The notes beneath the pieces were generated by a model. It worked only from the letters and a program-made list of their open reading frames with translations, searched no databases and was not told the origin of the DNA. 64,000 nucleotides of DNA from Pseudoruegeria aquimaris (GTDB lineage Bacteria > Pseudomonadota > Alphaproteobacteria > Rhodobacterales > Rhodobacteraceae), in NCBI RefSeq assembly GCF_900172235.1, contig NZ_FWFQ01000002.1, forward strand, positions 124,001 through 188,000, read 5' to 3'. Each line of letters opens with the position of its first letter. Within the stretch, counting starts at the first letter, position 1. A program made the translations under genes and the position numbers. Positions 26,546 to 35,390 of the stretch are shown in pieces.

Positions 26546-27199
26546 ATGCTCGAATTCGACAATGTCAGCAAATCGTTCTGGACCGGGGAACAGCACAAGG
26601 TGATCCTGGACAACGTCTCGTTCCGGGTGGATCTGGGGCGTTCGATGGGCATCCTCGCGCCCAACGGCACCGGCAAGACGACGCTGATCAACATGATGGC
26701 CGGGCTCGAAAAGCCCGATTCCGGCGAGATCCGGCGTGGCTGTCGCATCTCCTTCCCACTGGGCTTCATGGGCGGGGTCTCCAACAAGCTCTCCGCGGTG
26801 GAGAACTCCCGCTACATCGCCCAGCTCTACGATCTCGATCCCGATTACGTGGAGGCCTTCTGCCGCTGGCTGTGCGGTCTGGAGGAATATTTCGAGATGC
26901 CGGTGGGCACCTATTCCTCCGGCATGAAAGCGCGGTTTTCCTTCGCGCTGCTGCTGGCGCTGGATTTCGACATCTACCTGATCGACGAAGGCATGCCCGC
27001 CACCACCGACGTGGAGTTCAACCGCAAGGCCGGCTCCATCCTGCGCGAGCGCCTGCGCAACACCACGATCGTCGTGGTCTCCCATTCCCCCGAAACGCTC
27101 GAGCAGTATTGCCGCTCCGCAGCCGTGCTGCGCAACGGGCAGCTGTTCATGTTCGACACCCTGGAAGAAGCGAAGCGGCTCTATGACTACCAAGCCTAA
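26546..27199 (+). CDS. kpsT: Capsule polysaccharide export ATP-binding protein
   Basis: ATPase of the ABC-2 type capsule exporter. The 217-residue protein has Walker A APNGTGKTT at about residue 38, a signature TYSSGMKARFSFALLLALDFD, Walker B YLIDEGMPATTD and the switch His in VVVSHSPETLE. Short length and the motif FPLGFMGGVSNKLSAVENSRY are typical of the KpsT/CtrD group. The ATG at 26546 follows GAGGCAACGG. The 214-base gap upstream contains the palindrome GCGGGGAAATTCCCGC and no gene. kpsE overlaps its end by 17 bases. No kpsM permease is adjacent. Confidence 0.92.
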   Translation: MLEFDNVSKSFWTGEQHKVILDNVSFRVDLGRSMGILAPNGTGKTTLINMMAGLEKPDSGEIRRGCRISFPLGFMGGVSNKLSAVENSRYIAQLYDLDPDYVEAFCRWLCGLEEYFEMPVGTYSSGMKARFSFALLLALDFDIYLIDEGMPATTDVEFNRKAGSILRERLRNTTIVVVSHSPETLEQYCRSAAVLRNGQLFMFDTLEEAKRLYDYQA

Positions 27200-28786
27200 A
27201 GCGAAGAAGTTCCGGATCCGGCGCCCCGCCCCGCAGGCAGACGCCGCCGCTGCGGCCCAGCCCACCCCCGCCAACACGCAGGCCGCGGCGCCGAAGCCGG
27301 GCGCGGCCCCGGCCGCACGGGCCGGCGAGGTCTCCTCCGCGCGCGAGGTGAGCACGGAGCAGGAAATTGCCGCCATCCGCAAGGAAGGGCTGACGGGCCG
27401 CCAGCTGCGCATGGCCCGCAGGGTCGCCCAGAAGCACGGGCTCGCCCCCACGTCCGATTTCGACGCCGTCCGCCTGCTGCGCGCGCAGGGGATCGATCCC
27501 TTCCAGCGCACCACCGCGCTGGATCTGGTGACCCAGGATCAGGGCGGCAGCGGCGGCGGCACGCCCCCGCCGAACCTGCCCCAGACGGTGCCGTCCCCCG
27601 GCTCCAACCTGCCGAGCCAGGATCTGGCGCCCTCCGAAATCCGCGAGCGCGAGATCCGCGAGATCCAGCGCGACATCGTGCGCCGCCGCCGCCGCAAGAT
27701 GGCGCTGCTGGCCACCCGGCTGGCCTTCTTCGTGGGGCTGCCCACCCTCATCGCGGGCTACTACTACTACAACATCGCCACCCCGATGTATGAGACACGC
27801 TCCGAATTCCTGATCCAGAAGACGGAAAGCCAGGGCACCACCTCGCTGGGCAGCCTGTTCGCGGGCACGGGCTTTGCCGCCTCCCAGGATTCGATCACCG
27901 TGCAGAGCTACCTCGAATCGCGGGACGCGATGCTGCGCCTGGACCAGGACCTCGGCTTCAAGGCGCATTTCAGCCAGCCGACGATCGATCCGATCCAGCG
28001 CCTGCCCGGCGATGCCACCAACGAGGATGCCTACAAGGTCTACAAGAAACGGGTCAAACTCGGCTACGATCCGACCGAGGGCATCATCAAGATGCAGGTG
28101 ACTGCCGCCGATCCCGAGGTAAGCGCGGCCTTCTCGCGCGCCCTGCTCAGCTATGCCGAGGAGCAGGTGGACGATCTGACCCAGCGCCTGCGCGAAGACC
28201 AGATGCGCGATGCCCGCGAAAGCTACGAGCAGGCCGAGCAGGAAATGCGCCGCGCCCAGCAGCGGGTGATCGAACTGCAGGAGCAGTTCAAGGTCATCAG
28301 CGGCGATCTGGAGGTTTCGCTGCCACCAACCTGATCTCGACCCTCGAACTGGAGCTGACCCAGGAACGGCTCAACCTGCGCGAACTGCAATCCAACACGC
28401 GCCCCAACCCCGCCAAGCTGGCCCCGCTGGAGCGCCGGATCCAGAACCTCGAGGAAGAGATCGCCTCGCTGCGCGACCAGCTGACCGAAGGCCAGGGCGA
28501 CAGCCTCTCCATCGCGCGCATCAGCAGCGAGCTGGCCGTGGCGGAATCGGATCTTCAAACCCGCACGCTGCTCCTGCAGCAGGCGCTGCAACAGCTTGAA
28601 ACCGCCCGCGTGGAGGCCAACCGCCAGGTGCGCTACATCTCGCAAGGCGTGAGCCCCGTCGCTCCGGACGAGGCCACCTACCCCCGCGCCTTCGAGAACA
28701 CCGTTCTGGCCTTCCTGATCTTCAGCGGTATCTACCTGATGATCTCGCTCACCGCCGCCGTGCTGCGCGATCAGATTTCCTCGTGA
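27183..28786 (+). pseudogene. kpsE: Capsule export inner-membrane protein KpsE, frameshifted
   Basis: A PCP-type co-polymerase that spans the periplasm in capsule export. The frame from 27183 gives a basic, Pro/Ala-rich cytoplasmic start, a first span at about residues 173-198 (RRRRKMALLATRLAFFVG), the Wzz-like part beginning TPMYETRSEFLIQ, and a coiled coil. It stops at 28334. The family sequence continues in the next frame from GCT at 28319 (AATNLISTLELELTQERL) to the C-terminal span TVLAFLIFSGIYLMISL and the stop at 28786. One base lost within GTTTCGCT (28314-28320) explains the break. Either the gene is inactive or this is a sequencing error. Confidence 0.85.
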
Positions 28787-28789
28787 GCT

Positions 28790-28813
28790 CTGCCCTGCCC
28801 AAGCGCAGGGCAG
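28790..28813 (+). terminator. Possible terminator hairpin after kpsE
   Basis: CTGCCCTG (28790-28797) pairs perfectly with CAGGGCAG (28806-28813) just after the kpsE stop. Only a weak ATGCAGAAATTT follows, so it may act as a 3' end stabiliser rather than a strong intrinsic terminator. The rest of the gap to 28942 should hold the phosphomannomutase promoter, but I cannot place it. Confidence 0.4.
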
Positions 28814-28942
28814 ATGCAGAAATTTCGGGCCCCATCGCCATTGCCCGGTGGGCTTGGGGCTTGAAACCATGTCATAGTCTGGTGGTATTGCGCCGATACA
28901 CCGGCAAAGCCGTTTTTCGTTTTGAACCGATCCAAGTGAGTT

Positions 28943-30445
28943 TTGACATTGAAGAAACCCATCGCCGCCGTTGCCCCGAACACCTGGAGCTTCCTGCGTG
29001 ACCCGATGATCGCCCCCACGGGCTTTCGCGAATATGACGCCCGCTGGAAATACCCCGAAGAGATCAACCTGCCGGGCATGACGGCCCTGGGCCTCGGCCT
29101 CGGCACCCAGATGCGCCGCCGCGGCATCGAACCGGTGATCTCCGTCGGCAACGACTACCGGGACTACTCGCTCTCGATCAAGCTCGCGCTGATCCAGGGG
29201 CTGATGCGCGCCGGCATCGCCGTGAAGGACATCGGCCCGGCGCTCTCGCCCATGGCCTATTTCAGCCAGTTCCACCTCGACGTGCCGGCCGTGGCGATGG
29301 TCACCGCCTCGCACAACCCCAACGGCTGGACGGGCGTGAAGATGGGCTTCGACCGCCCCCTCACCCACGGCCCCGACGAGATGGCCGAACTGCGCGACAT
29401 CGTACTCTCGGGCGATTGGGAGGAGGTGCCCGGCGGCTCCTACGAATTCGTGGAGGGCGTGAAGGAAGCCTACATCGAGGATCTTGTGGGCGATTTCAAA
29501 ATGAGCCGCCCGCTGAAGGTCGTCTGCGCCACGGGCAACGGCACGGCCGCCGCCTTCGCGCCCGAGATTTTCGAGCGCATCGGCGTGGAGGTCGTGCCCA
29601 GCCACACCGAGCTGGATTACACCTTCCCCAACTACAACCCCAACCCCGAGGCCATGGAGATGCTCCATGACATGGCTGCCAGCGTGAAGGCCTCCGGCGC
29701 CGATCTCGCGCTCGGCTTCGACGGCGACGGCGATCGCTGCGGCGTCGTGGATGACGAGGGCGAGGAGATCTTCGCCGACAAGGTGGGCGTGATCATGGCC
29801 CGCGATCTTTCCAAGCTCTACCCGAACTCCACCTTCGTGGCCGACGTGAAATCCACCGGGCTCTTCGCCTCCGATCCGGAACTGAAGGCCAACGGCGTGA
29901 AGGCCGACTACTGGAAGACGGGCCACAGCCACATGAAGCGCCGCGTGAAGGAAATCGGCGCTCTGGCGGGCTTCGAGAAATCCGGCCACTACTTCCTCGC
30001 CGAGCCGGTGGGCCGGGGCTACGACTGCGGCATGCGGGTCGCCGTGGAGATCTGCAAACTGATGGACCGCAACCCCGACAAGAGCATGTCGGACCTGCGC
30101 AAGGCCCTGCCGAAAACCTACTCCACCCCCACCATGTCGCCCTATTGCGCCGACACCGAGAAATACGCGGTGCTGGATCGAATCGTGGCCCGGCTGGTGG
30201 CGCACGCCGAAGGCGGCGGCACGATCGCAGGGCGTGCGATCGCCAACGTGGTGACGGTCAACGGCGCCCGCGTGATTCTCGAAAACGGCGCCTGGGGGCT
30301 GGTGCGCGCCTCCTCCAACACGCCGAATCTCGTCGTCGTCTGCGAAAGCCCGGACAGCGAGGCGGAACTGAAGCAGATCTTCACCGAGATCGACGGCTTC
30401 ATCCGCACCGAGCCCGCGGTGGGCGACTACGACCAGACCATCTGA
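28943..30445 (+). CDS. Phosphomannomutase/phosphoglucomutase
   Basis: Interconverts hexose 6- and 1-phosphates (mannose or glucose), supplying sugar nucleotides for capsule or lipopolysaccharide. The 500-residue protein has the alpha-D-phosphohexomutase layout: the phosphoserine loop VTASHNPNGWTGVKMG, the metal loop GFDGDGDRCG, the sugar-binding GFEKSGHYF and a C-terminal phosphate-binding part with RASSNTPNLVVVCES. I used the TTG at 28943; the TTG at 28949, nine bases after AGTGAG, is an alternative, and the N-terminus is uncertain by a few residues. Its place after kpsT-kpsE suggests a role in capsule precursor supply. Confidence 0.9.
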   Translation: MTLKKPIAAVAPNTWSFLRDPMIAPTGFREYDARWKYPEEINLPGMTALGLGLGTQMRRRGIEPVISVGNDYRDYSLSIKLALIQGLMRAGIAVKDIGPALSPMAYFSQFHLDVPAVAMVTASHNPNGWTGVKMGFDRPLTHGPDEMAELRDIVLSGDWEEVPGGSYEFVEGVKEAYIEDLVGDFKMSRPLKVVCATGNGTAAAFAPEIFERIGVEVVPSHTELDYTFPNYNPNPEAMEMLHDMAASVKASGADLALGFDGDGDRCGVVDDEGEEIFADKVGVIMARDLSKLYPNSTFVADVKSTGLFASDPELKANGVKADYWKTGHSHMKRRVKEIGALAGFEKSGHYFLAEPVGRGYDCGMRVAVEICKLMDRNPDKSMSDLRKALPKTYSTPTMSPYCADTEKYAVLDRIVARLVAHAEGGGTIAGRAIANVVTVNGARVILENGAWGLVRASSNTPNLVVVCESPDSEAELKQIFTEIDGFIRTEPAVGDYDQTI

Positions 30446-30569
30446 GCCATCCGGCCGCGTCCGGGGGCGTGCATTTCGCCCGCCCCCGACCACCGAAGCC
30501 GCTGCAACACGTTGCGCGCGGCGGGGGCAAAAAAGTGAAACCTCCGCCGAATTTTTTGCCGTTTTGGGC

Positions 30570-30598
30570 TTGCACCCACCGGGGCGTAGCCGTAAATA
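30570..30598 (+). promoter_or_regulatory. Promoter of tRNA-Gln
   Basis: TTGCAC (30570-30575), a spacer of exactly 17 bases and TAAATA (30593-30598) end 12 bases before the mature tRNA. This is a strong sigma-70-type promoter. Confidence 0.75.
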
Positions 30599-30610
30599 CG
30601 CGCTCACAGT

Positions 30611-30685
30611 TGGGGTGTAGCCAAGCGGTAAGGCAGCGGTTTTTGGTACCGTGTACCGTAGGTTCGAATCCTACCACCCCAGCCA
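30611..30685 (+). tRNA. tRNA-Gln (anticodon TTG)
   Basis: The acceptor arm TGGGGTG pairs with CACCCCA. The D arm is GCC...GGC, the anticodon loop reads TTTTGGT with TTG at its centre, and the T arm is TAGGTTCGAATCCTA. The discriminator is G, followed by an encoded CCA at 30683-30685. It is 75 bases long including CCA and has its own promoter. Confidence 0.97.
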
Positions 30686-30713
30686 CTTTCCCTCCACAAA
30701 TCATCATCGTTTG

Positions 30714-30734
30714 AACGCCGAAAAGGCGTGTTCT
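30714..30734. terminator. Possible small terminator between tRNA-Gln and the convergent gene
   Basis: ACGCC-GAAAA-GGCGT (30715-30729) is followed by GTTCT on the plus strand and by TCAAAC on the minus strand. The stem is short and T-poor. Its position between two convergent genes is the main argument. Confidence 0.35.
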
Positions 30735-30757
30735 GACGGCTCCCTTCCCGTTCCTCC

Positions 30758-31267
30758 TCAGCAGCCGTTGCCGGACAGCCGCGCCGTAGCCCCTTCCGTG
30801 AACGTGGCCATGGTCGCGCCCTGCCCATGCACATGAGACACCGTCGCGCCGGCGATTTCGGCGCCGGAAACGGTGATGGCCCTTGCGCCGAGGGTGTCAT
30901 CGACATCGATGGTGAAGGCAATCAGGCCGCCCGGCGGCAAGTTCTCGATCGCGAGTTCGAGCCTGTCCTGCCCGTCGCGCACCTTCGGCAGAGAGGCCAG
31001 CGCCTCCGCCCCCGCGACCATCTCGAATGGCTGGAAGACCTCGACACCGGCCCCGCGGCCCGTCACGTCGAAGATCAGGCCCCCTGCGGATTTCGACAGG
31101 TCCAGCATCAGCGTGCCCGCCGCTGTCGGGCATGTGCCTTCGTTGCGGATTTCAAACCGGTCCTTCGGCGCGCCTTCGACGAAGCGGACCAGCAGGCCGG
31201 CCTGCGCGGCGCTTCCCAGACAGGCCAGCGCGACGGCCATGCAGGCGATTCCCATGCGGTTGGACAT
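30758..31267 (-). CDS. Small secreted protein ('aggregation factor core'-like)
   Basis: A 169-residue exported protein. The ATG at 31267 has GAGGAG upstream on its strand and gives a Sec signal MSNRMGIACMAVALACLGSA ending AQA. The mature part is all-beta in appearance, with LLVRFVEGAPKDRFEIRNEG, SAGGLIFDVTGRGAGVEVFQ and FTIDVDDTLGARAITVSGAE. I recall similar short proteins in Roseobacter genomes annotated 'aggregation factor core'; that name is not backed by function. Two cysteines remain, one in EGTCPTAAG and one at the C-terminus. It is divergent from the flavoprotein operon and shares a 176-base promoter region with it. Confidence 0.65.
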   Translation of the reverse strand: MSNRMGIACMAVALACLGSAAQAGLLVRFVEGAPKDRFEIRNEGTCPTAAGTLMLDLSKSAGGLIFDVTGRGAGVEVFQPFEMVAGAEALASLPKVRDGQDRLELAIENLPPGGLIAFTIDVDDTLGARAITVSGAEIAGATVSHVHGQGATMATFTEGATARLSGNGC

Positions 31268-31366
31268 ATGTGCTCCTCGTTTCGCTATCGAAGAGACTAC
31301 GGCCCCAAATCGCATGAGGATCAAATTCTCCTGAAGAAACCGTCCGCCCGCGCCTCCAACGCCTCC

Positions 31367-31384
31367 CTAGACACAAATGTCTAG
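31367..31384. promoter_or_regulatory. Perfect inverted repeat, probable TetR operator
   Basis: CTAGACACAAATGTCTAG has perfect seven-base arms (CTAGACA/TGTCTAG) around CAAA, and CTAGACAC is repeated once more directly after it. It lies 60 bases before the flavoprotein ATG, whose operon ends in a TetR-family gene, so autoregulation by that protein is the simplest reading. Confidence 0.7.
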
Positions 31385-31443
31385 ACACGGCCCGCCCCAT
31401 CCACCTACCGTTTGCCGCAGATGCCAATTCGGGAAGGCCGGCC

Positions 31444-33852
31444 ATGAAATCACAGTATCGTGTCGTCATCATCGGGGGCGGTGTCGTCGGCACCTCCGTG
31501 CTCTATCACCTTGCGAAATTCGGCTGGCAGGATGTCTGCCTCCTGGAGCGCAGCGTGCTCACGGCAGGCTCAAGCTGGCATGCGGCGGGGGGCATCCACG
31601 CGCTCAACGCGGACCCGAATATGGCCGCGCTTCAGGCCTACACCATTGATCTACTCAGCGAAATCGAGGCCGAGAGCGGCCAGGACATCGGGCTGCACAT
31701 GACGGGCGGGCTCACGCTCGCGGGCACGCCGGACCGCTGGGAATGGCTGCAATCGGCATACCGGGTGTTCCAATCCATCGGCATCGAGGATTGCGAACTG
31801 CTCACCCCCGAAGAGGCGCAGAGGCGCTGCCCGATCATGTCCACCGACGGCATTCTCGGCGCGATGTGGGCCGATCGCGAGGGCTATATTGATACTACCG
31901 GCACCGTGCACGCCTATGCCGTGGCCGCGAAGAAGCGCGGGGCGAGCTATTTCGAGCACACCAAGGTGGAGGCGCTGGAACAGACGGCGGACGGCTGGCG
32001 CGTGATCACCGACAAGGGCACGATCACCTGCGAGCACGTGGTGAATGCGGCCGGGCTCTGGGCCAAGCAGGTGGGGCGCATGGCAGGGGTGGAACTGCCC
32101 GTCTCCCCGCTCAAGCACCACTACCTGATCTCCGACAGCATCCCCGAGATCGAGGCGCTTGATTTCGAAGTGCCGATGACCGTGGATCTGGAAGGCTTCA
32201 CCTACCTGCGGCAGGATCAGAAGGGCGTTCTGCTGGGCATCTACGAGGTGGATCACGAGCATTGGGCGATGGACGGCGCGCCTTGGAACTACGGCATGGA
32301 GCTGTTCCAGGAGCAGACCGACCGCATCGAGAAAGAGCTGATCATGGGCTTCGAGCGCTACCCCTGCCTGCAGGAGGTCGGCGTGAAGACATGGGTCAAC
32401 GGCGCCTTCACCTTCTCTCCAGACGGCAACCCGCTCGTGGGCCCGGTGCCCGGAAAGCGCGGCTACTGGACGGCCTGCGCGGTGATGGCGGGCTTCCTGC
32501 AGGGCGGCGGCGTGGGCAAGACGCTGGCCGAATGGATGATCCACGGCGAGCCCGAGGCCGACGCCTGGCCGATGGACGTGGCCCGCTACGGAAGCTTTGC
32601 CGAGAACCGCGAATACATCCGCCAGACGACGGGGCAGTTCTACTCCCGCCGCTTCGTGATGACCTACCCCAACGAGCAGCTTCCGGCGGGCCGCCCGCTG
32701 AAGATGGCCCCGGCCTACGCCGAGATGAGCGCAGCCGGCTGCCACTGGGGCGTGAGCTGGGATCTGGAGGTGCCGCTCTACTTCGCCCCCAGCGAGGATT
32801 TCGTGGAAACCCCCACGCTCAAGCGCTCCAACGCGCACCCGATCGTGGCCGAGGAATGCCGCGCCGTGCGCGAGGCGGTGGGGCTTTTGGATATCACGGG
32901 CTTCTCGCGCTACGAGGTCTCCGGCCCCAATGCCGAGCGCTGGCTGAACCGGATCTTCGCCACGAAACTCCCCAAGCCGGGCCGGGCGCGGCTGGCGGTG
33001 GCGCTTGGCGAGAACGGAAAGCTCAAGGGCGATCTGACGCTGCTGAACTGGGGCGATGGCACCTGGTGGATCATGGGCTCCTACTACCTGCGCGCCTGGC
33101 ACATGCGCTGGTTCGACGATCACATGGACGCGGGCGTTTCGCTGCGTGATCTGGGGGAGGAGATGGCGGGCTTCTCGCTCTCCGGCCCCAATGCGCGCAA
33201 GGTGATCGAACGCCTCAGCGAAGATCCCGTGGGCGATCTGCCCTTCATGGGCTGCGGACGTTTCGACATCGGGCTGATCCGGGCCCATGTGGCGCGGATG
33301 TCGGTCACCGGGGAACTCGGCTACGAGATCACCTGCCGCATGGGCGATCACGCCGCCCTGCGCCGCGCGCTCCTGAAAGCGGGCGAAGGGCTGGGACTGA
33401 GGGAGGTTGGCTTCAACGCGCTGCTGAGCCTGCGGCTGGAGAAGAGCTTCGGCATCTGGAGCCGCGAGTTCACGCAGGCCTACACCCCCGGCGAAACCGG
33501 GATGGATCGCTGGATCGACTGGGAGAAAGGCGATTTTCTCGGGCGCACGGCCGCCAGGGCAGAGGCCGAGGGCAACGGCCCCGCTCGCCGGTTGGTGACG
33601 CTGAAGGTCGCCGATGGCGACGCCGATGCCAGCGGCTATGAGCCGGTGTGGTGCGACGGGCGCAAGGTCGGCTTCGTCACCTCGGGCGGCTATGGCCACA
33701 CGGTGGGCGCTTCGCTCGCCATGGCGCTGGTGGAGGCGGGCTGTGCTGAAGCGGGCACGGCGCTTTCGGTGCATGTGGTGGGCGTGGAGCGCGCGGCCGA
33801 GGTGATCGCGGCGTCGCCCTATGATCCCGCCGGCAAGGCGATGCGCGGATGA
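31444..33852 (+). CDS. FAD-dependent oxidoreductase with GcvT domain (dimethylglycine/sarcosine dehydrogenase-like)
   Basis: An 802-residue two-part enzyme that oxidatively demethylates an N-methyl amine and passes the one-carbon unit to tetrahydrofolate. Residues about 1-370 are a DAO-type flavoprotein, with VVIIGGGVVGTSVLYHLA and SSWHAAGGIHALNADPN, where the His is in the position of the covalent-FAD His in this family. An FAO_M linker follows. Residues about 420-800 are a GcvT aminomethyltransferase domain, with RYEVSGPNAERWLNRI, GELGYEITCRMGDHAALRRAL and LRLEKSFGIWSREFT. The substrate could be dimethylglycine, sarcosine or a related betaine product. Its stop overlaps the MttB-family start (ATGA). 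Confidence 0.9.
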   Translation: MKSQYRVVIIGGGVVGTSVLYHLAKFGWQDVCLLERSVLTAGSSWHAAGGIHALNADPNMAALQAYTIDLLSEIEAESGQDIGLHMTGGLTLAGTPDRWEWLQSAYRVFQSIGIEDCELLTPEEAQRRCPIMSTDGILGAMWADREGYIDTTGTVHAYAVAAKKRGASYFEHTKVEALEQTADGWRVITDKGTITCEHVVNAAGLWAKQVGRMAGVELPVSPLKHHYLISDSIPEIEALDFEVPMTVDLEGFTYLRQDQKGVLLGIYEVDHEHWAMDGAPWNYGMELFQEQTDRIEKELIMGFERYPCLQEVGVKTWVNGAFTFSPDGNPLVGPVPGKRGYWTACAVMAGFLQGGGVGKTLAEWMIHGEPEADAWPMDVARYGSFAENREYIRQTTGQFYSRRFVMTYPNEQLPAGRPLKMAPAYAEMSAAGCHWGVSWDLEVPLYFAPSEDFVETPTLKRSNAHPIVAEECRAVREAVGLLDITGFSRYEVSGPNAERWLNRIFATKLPKPGRARLAVALGENGKLKGDLTLLNWGDGTWWIMGSYYLRAWHMRWFDDHMDAGVSLRDLGEEMAGFSLSGPNARKVIERLSEDPVGDLPFMGCGRFDIGLIRAHVARMSVTGELGYEITCRMGDHAALRRALLKAGEGLGLREVGFNALLSLRLEKSFGIWSREFTQAYTPGETGMDRWIDWEKGDFLGRTAARAEAEGNGPARRLVTLKVADGDADASGYEPVWCDGRKVGFVTSGGYGHTVGASLAMALVEAGCAEAGTALSVHVVGVERAAEVIAASPYDPAGKAMRG

Positions 33853-35387
33853 GCGGGCGGCGGCGCGCGGGCGGCGGGCGGCGCGCCCGCGCCGAGCCCC
33901 CTGCCCCGCGGCGCGACGTCAACTACCGCACCCTGCGCAACCCCTTTCCACCGATGAACCTGTTCACGCAGGACCGGGTGGAGGCGATGCATGCGGCGGC
34001 GCTGGAGGTGCTGGAAAGGCTCGGGATCAAGGTCCTGCTGCCCGAGGCCCGCGCACTGTTCAAGGCCGGCGGCGCGCGCATCGCGCCGGACGGCGAGATG
34101 GTCCATATCGGGCGCGAGATGGTGGAGGCGGCGCTGGCATCAGCCCCCCGCAGCATCCCCTGCCTTGCGGGCGCACGGCACCGGGATCTGGTGCTGGAGC
34201 CCGGCGCGCTGGTGTTCCAGCCCGGCGCGGGCGCGCCCCATGCCACCGATCTGAAGCGCGGGCGGCGGCCCGGATCGGGGCAGGACTTCCGCGAGTTCGT
34301 GCAGCTGACACAGGCCTTCGACGTGCTGCACATGATCCCGCCGGTGGTGGAGCCGCAGGACATCCCCACCCATCTGCGCCACTACTTCACGCTGGAAGCG
34401 CAGCTCACCCTGTCGGACAAGCTGCCCTTCATCTTCTCCCGCGGAACGCCGCAGGTGATGGACAGTTTCGAGATGCTGCGCGATTTCCGCGGGTTGTCGG
34501 ATGACGCCTTTCACGGCTCCAGCCATTGCTACACGATCATCAACACCAACAGCCCCCGCACGCTCGACATCCCCATGGCGCAGGGGATCATCGATTTTGC
34601 GCGCGCCGGGCAGGTCTCGATCATCACGCCCTTCACGCTGATGGGCGCGATGGCCCCGATCACCGTGGCCGGTGCGATCACCTTAAGCCATGCCGAGGCG
34701 CTGGCGGCGATCACGCTGGCGCAACTGGCCCGCCCCGGCGCGCCGGTCTGCTACGGCACCTTCACCTCCAACGTGGACATGAAATCCGGCAGCCCCGCCT
34801 TCGGCACGCCGGAGCACTTCAAGGCGTCGCTCGCGGCCGGGCAGTTGGCGCGCCATATCGGCCTGCCCTGGCGCAGTGCGGCCGGATCGGCGGCCAACCT
34901 GAACGACGCGCAGGCCGCCAATGAAACGCAATTCGGCCTCTGGGGCTGCCTCATGGCCGGGGCCACGGTGGTGATCCACGCGGCGGGCTGGCTGGAGGGC
35001 GGGCTGACCGTTTCGTTCGAAAAGATGATCTGCGATCTGGAGGTCTTGCAAATGGTGGCCGAACTCTGCGCCGCGACCGAAGCCGGGGAGGCCGAAATCG
35101 GGCTCGACGCGCTGGCCGAGGTGGATCCGGGCGGCCATTTCTTCGCCACCACCCAGACGATGGCGCGCTACCAGAGCGAATTCTACCAGCCTCTGGTGGC
35201 CGATACGGCCAATTTCGGAACCTGGCAGGAGGCGGGCGCGCGGGATGCGTCCCAGCGGGCCACCGCGATCTGGGAAGACATCCTTGCGCAGGGCCCCGCG
35301 GTGGCCGTAGATCAGGCCCGCGCCGACCAGTTGCGCACCTTCATCGCCAAGCGCACCGCCGAAGGCGGCGCCCCGCCGGAAAGCTGA
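33849..35387 (+). CDS. Non-pyrrolysine MttB-family trimethylamine/betaine methyltransferase
   Basis: A 512-residue member of the MttB superfamily, TIM-barrel proteins that move a methyl group from a quaternary or tertiary amine to a corrinoid protein. The body begins VNYRTLRNPFPPMNLFTQD after a short Arg/Ala-rich start and includes PHATDLKRGRRPGSGQDFRE, CYTIINTNSPRTLDIPMAQG and ITPFTLMGAMAPITVAGA. There is no in-frame TAG, so it lacks pyrrolysine, as in the MtgB-type relatives acting on betaines. No corrinoid-binding partner (MttC) is next to it, which is odd. It is coupled to the flavoprotein by ATGA and followed by the TetR gene after three bases. Confidence 0.88.
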   Translation: MSGRRRAGGGRRARAEPPAPRRDVNYRTLRNPFPPMNLFTQDRVEAMHAAALEVLERLGIKVLLPEARALFKAGGARIAPDGEMVHIGREMVEAALASAPRSIPCLAGARHRDLVLEPGALVFQPGAGAPHATDLKRGRRPGSGQDFREFVQLTQAFDVLHMIPPVVEPQDIPTHLRHYFTLEAQLTLSDKLPFIFSRGTPQVMDSFEMLRDFRGLSDDAFHGSSHCYTIINTNSPRTLDIPMAQGIIDFARAGQVSIITPFTLMGAMAPITVAGAITLSHAEALAAITLAQLARPGAPVCYGTFTSNVDMKSGSPAFGTPEHFKASLAAGQLARHIGLPWRSAAGSAANLNDAQAANETQFGLWGCLMAGATVVIHAAGWLEGGLTVSFEKMICDLEVLQMVAELCAATEAGEAEIGLDALAEVDPGGHFFATTQTMARYQSEFYQPLVADTANFGTWQEAGARDASQRATAIWEDILAQGPAVAVDQARADQLRTFIAKRTAEGGAPPES

Positions 35388-35390
35388 GCC

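Noticed and set aside
28314-28337. Programmed ribosomal frameshift in kpsE
   Set aside because: No slippery heptamer of known type, no downstream pseudoknot evident, and KpsE is not known to use frameshifting. A one-base loss or sequencing error is simpler.
28223-30607. 794-codon open frame on the minus strand
   Set aside because: Antisense to kpsE and phosphomannomutase, which both have diagnostic motifs; the translation has none.
31651-33774. 707-codon open frame on the minus strand
   Set aside because: Shadow of the flavoprotein-GcvT gene, with low-complexity His/Ala/Arg content.
33849-35387. Pyrrolysine-containing MttB
   Set aside because: No in-frame TAG inside the gene and no pyl genes in the window; it belongs to the non-pyrrolysine branch.
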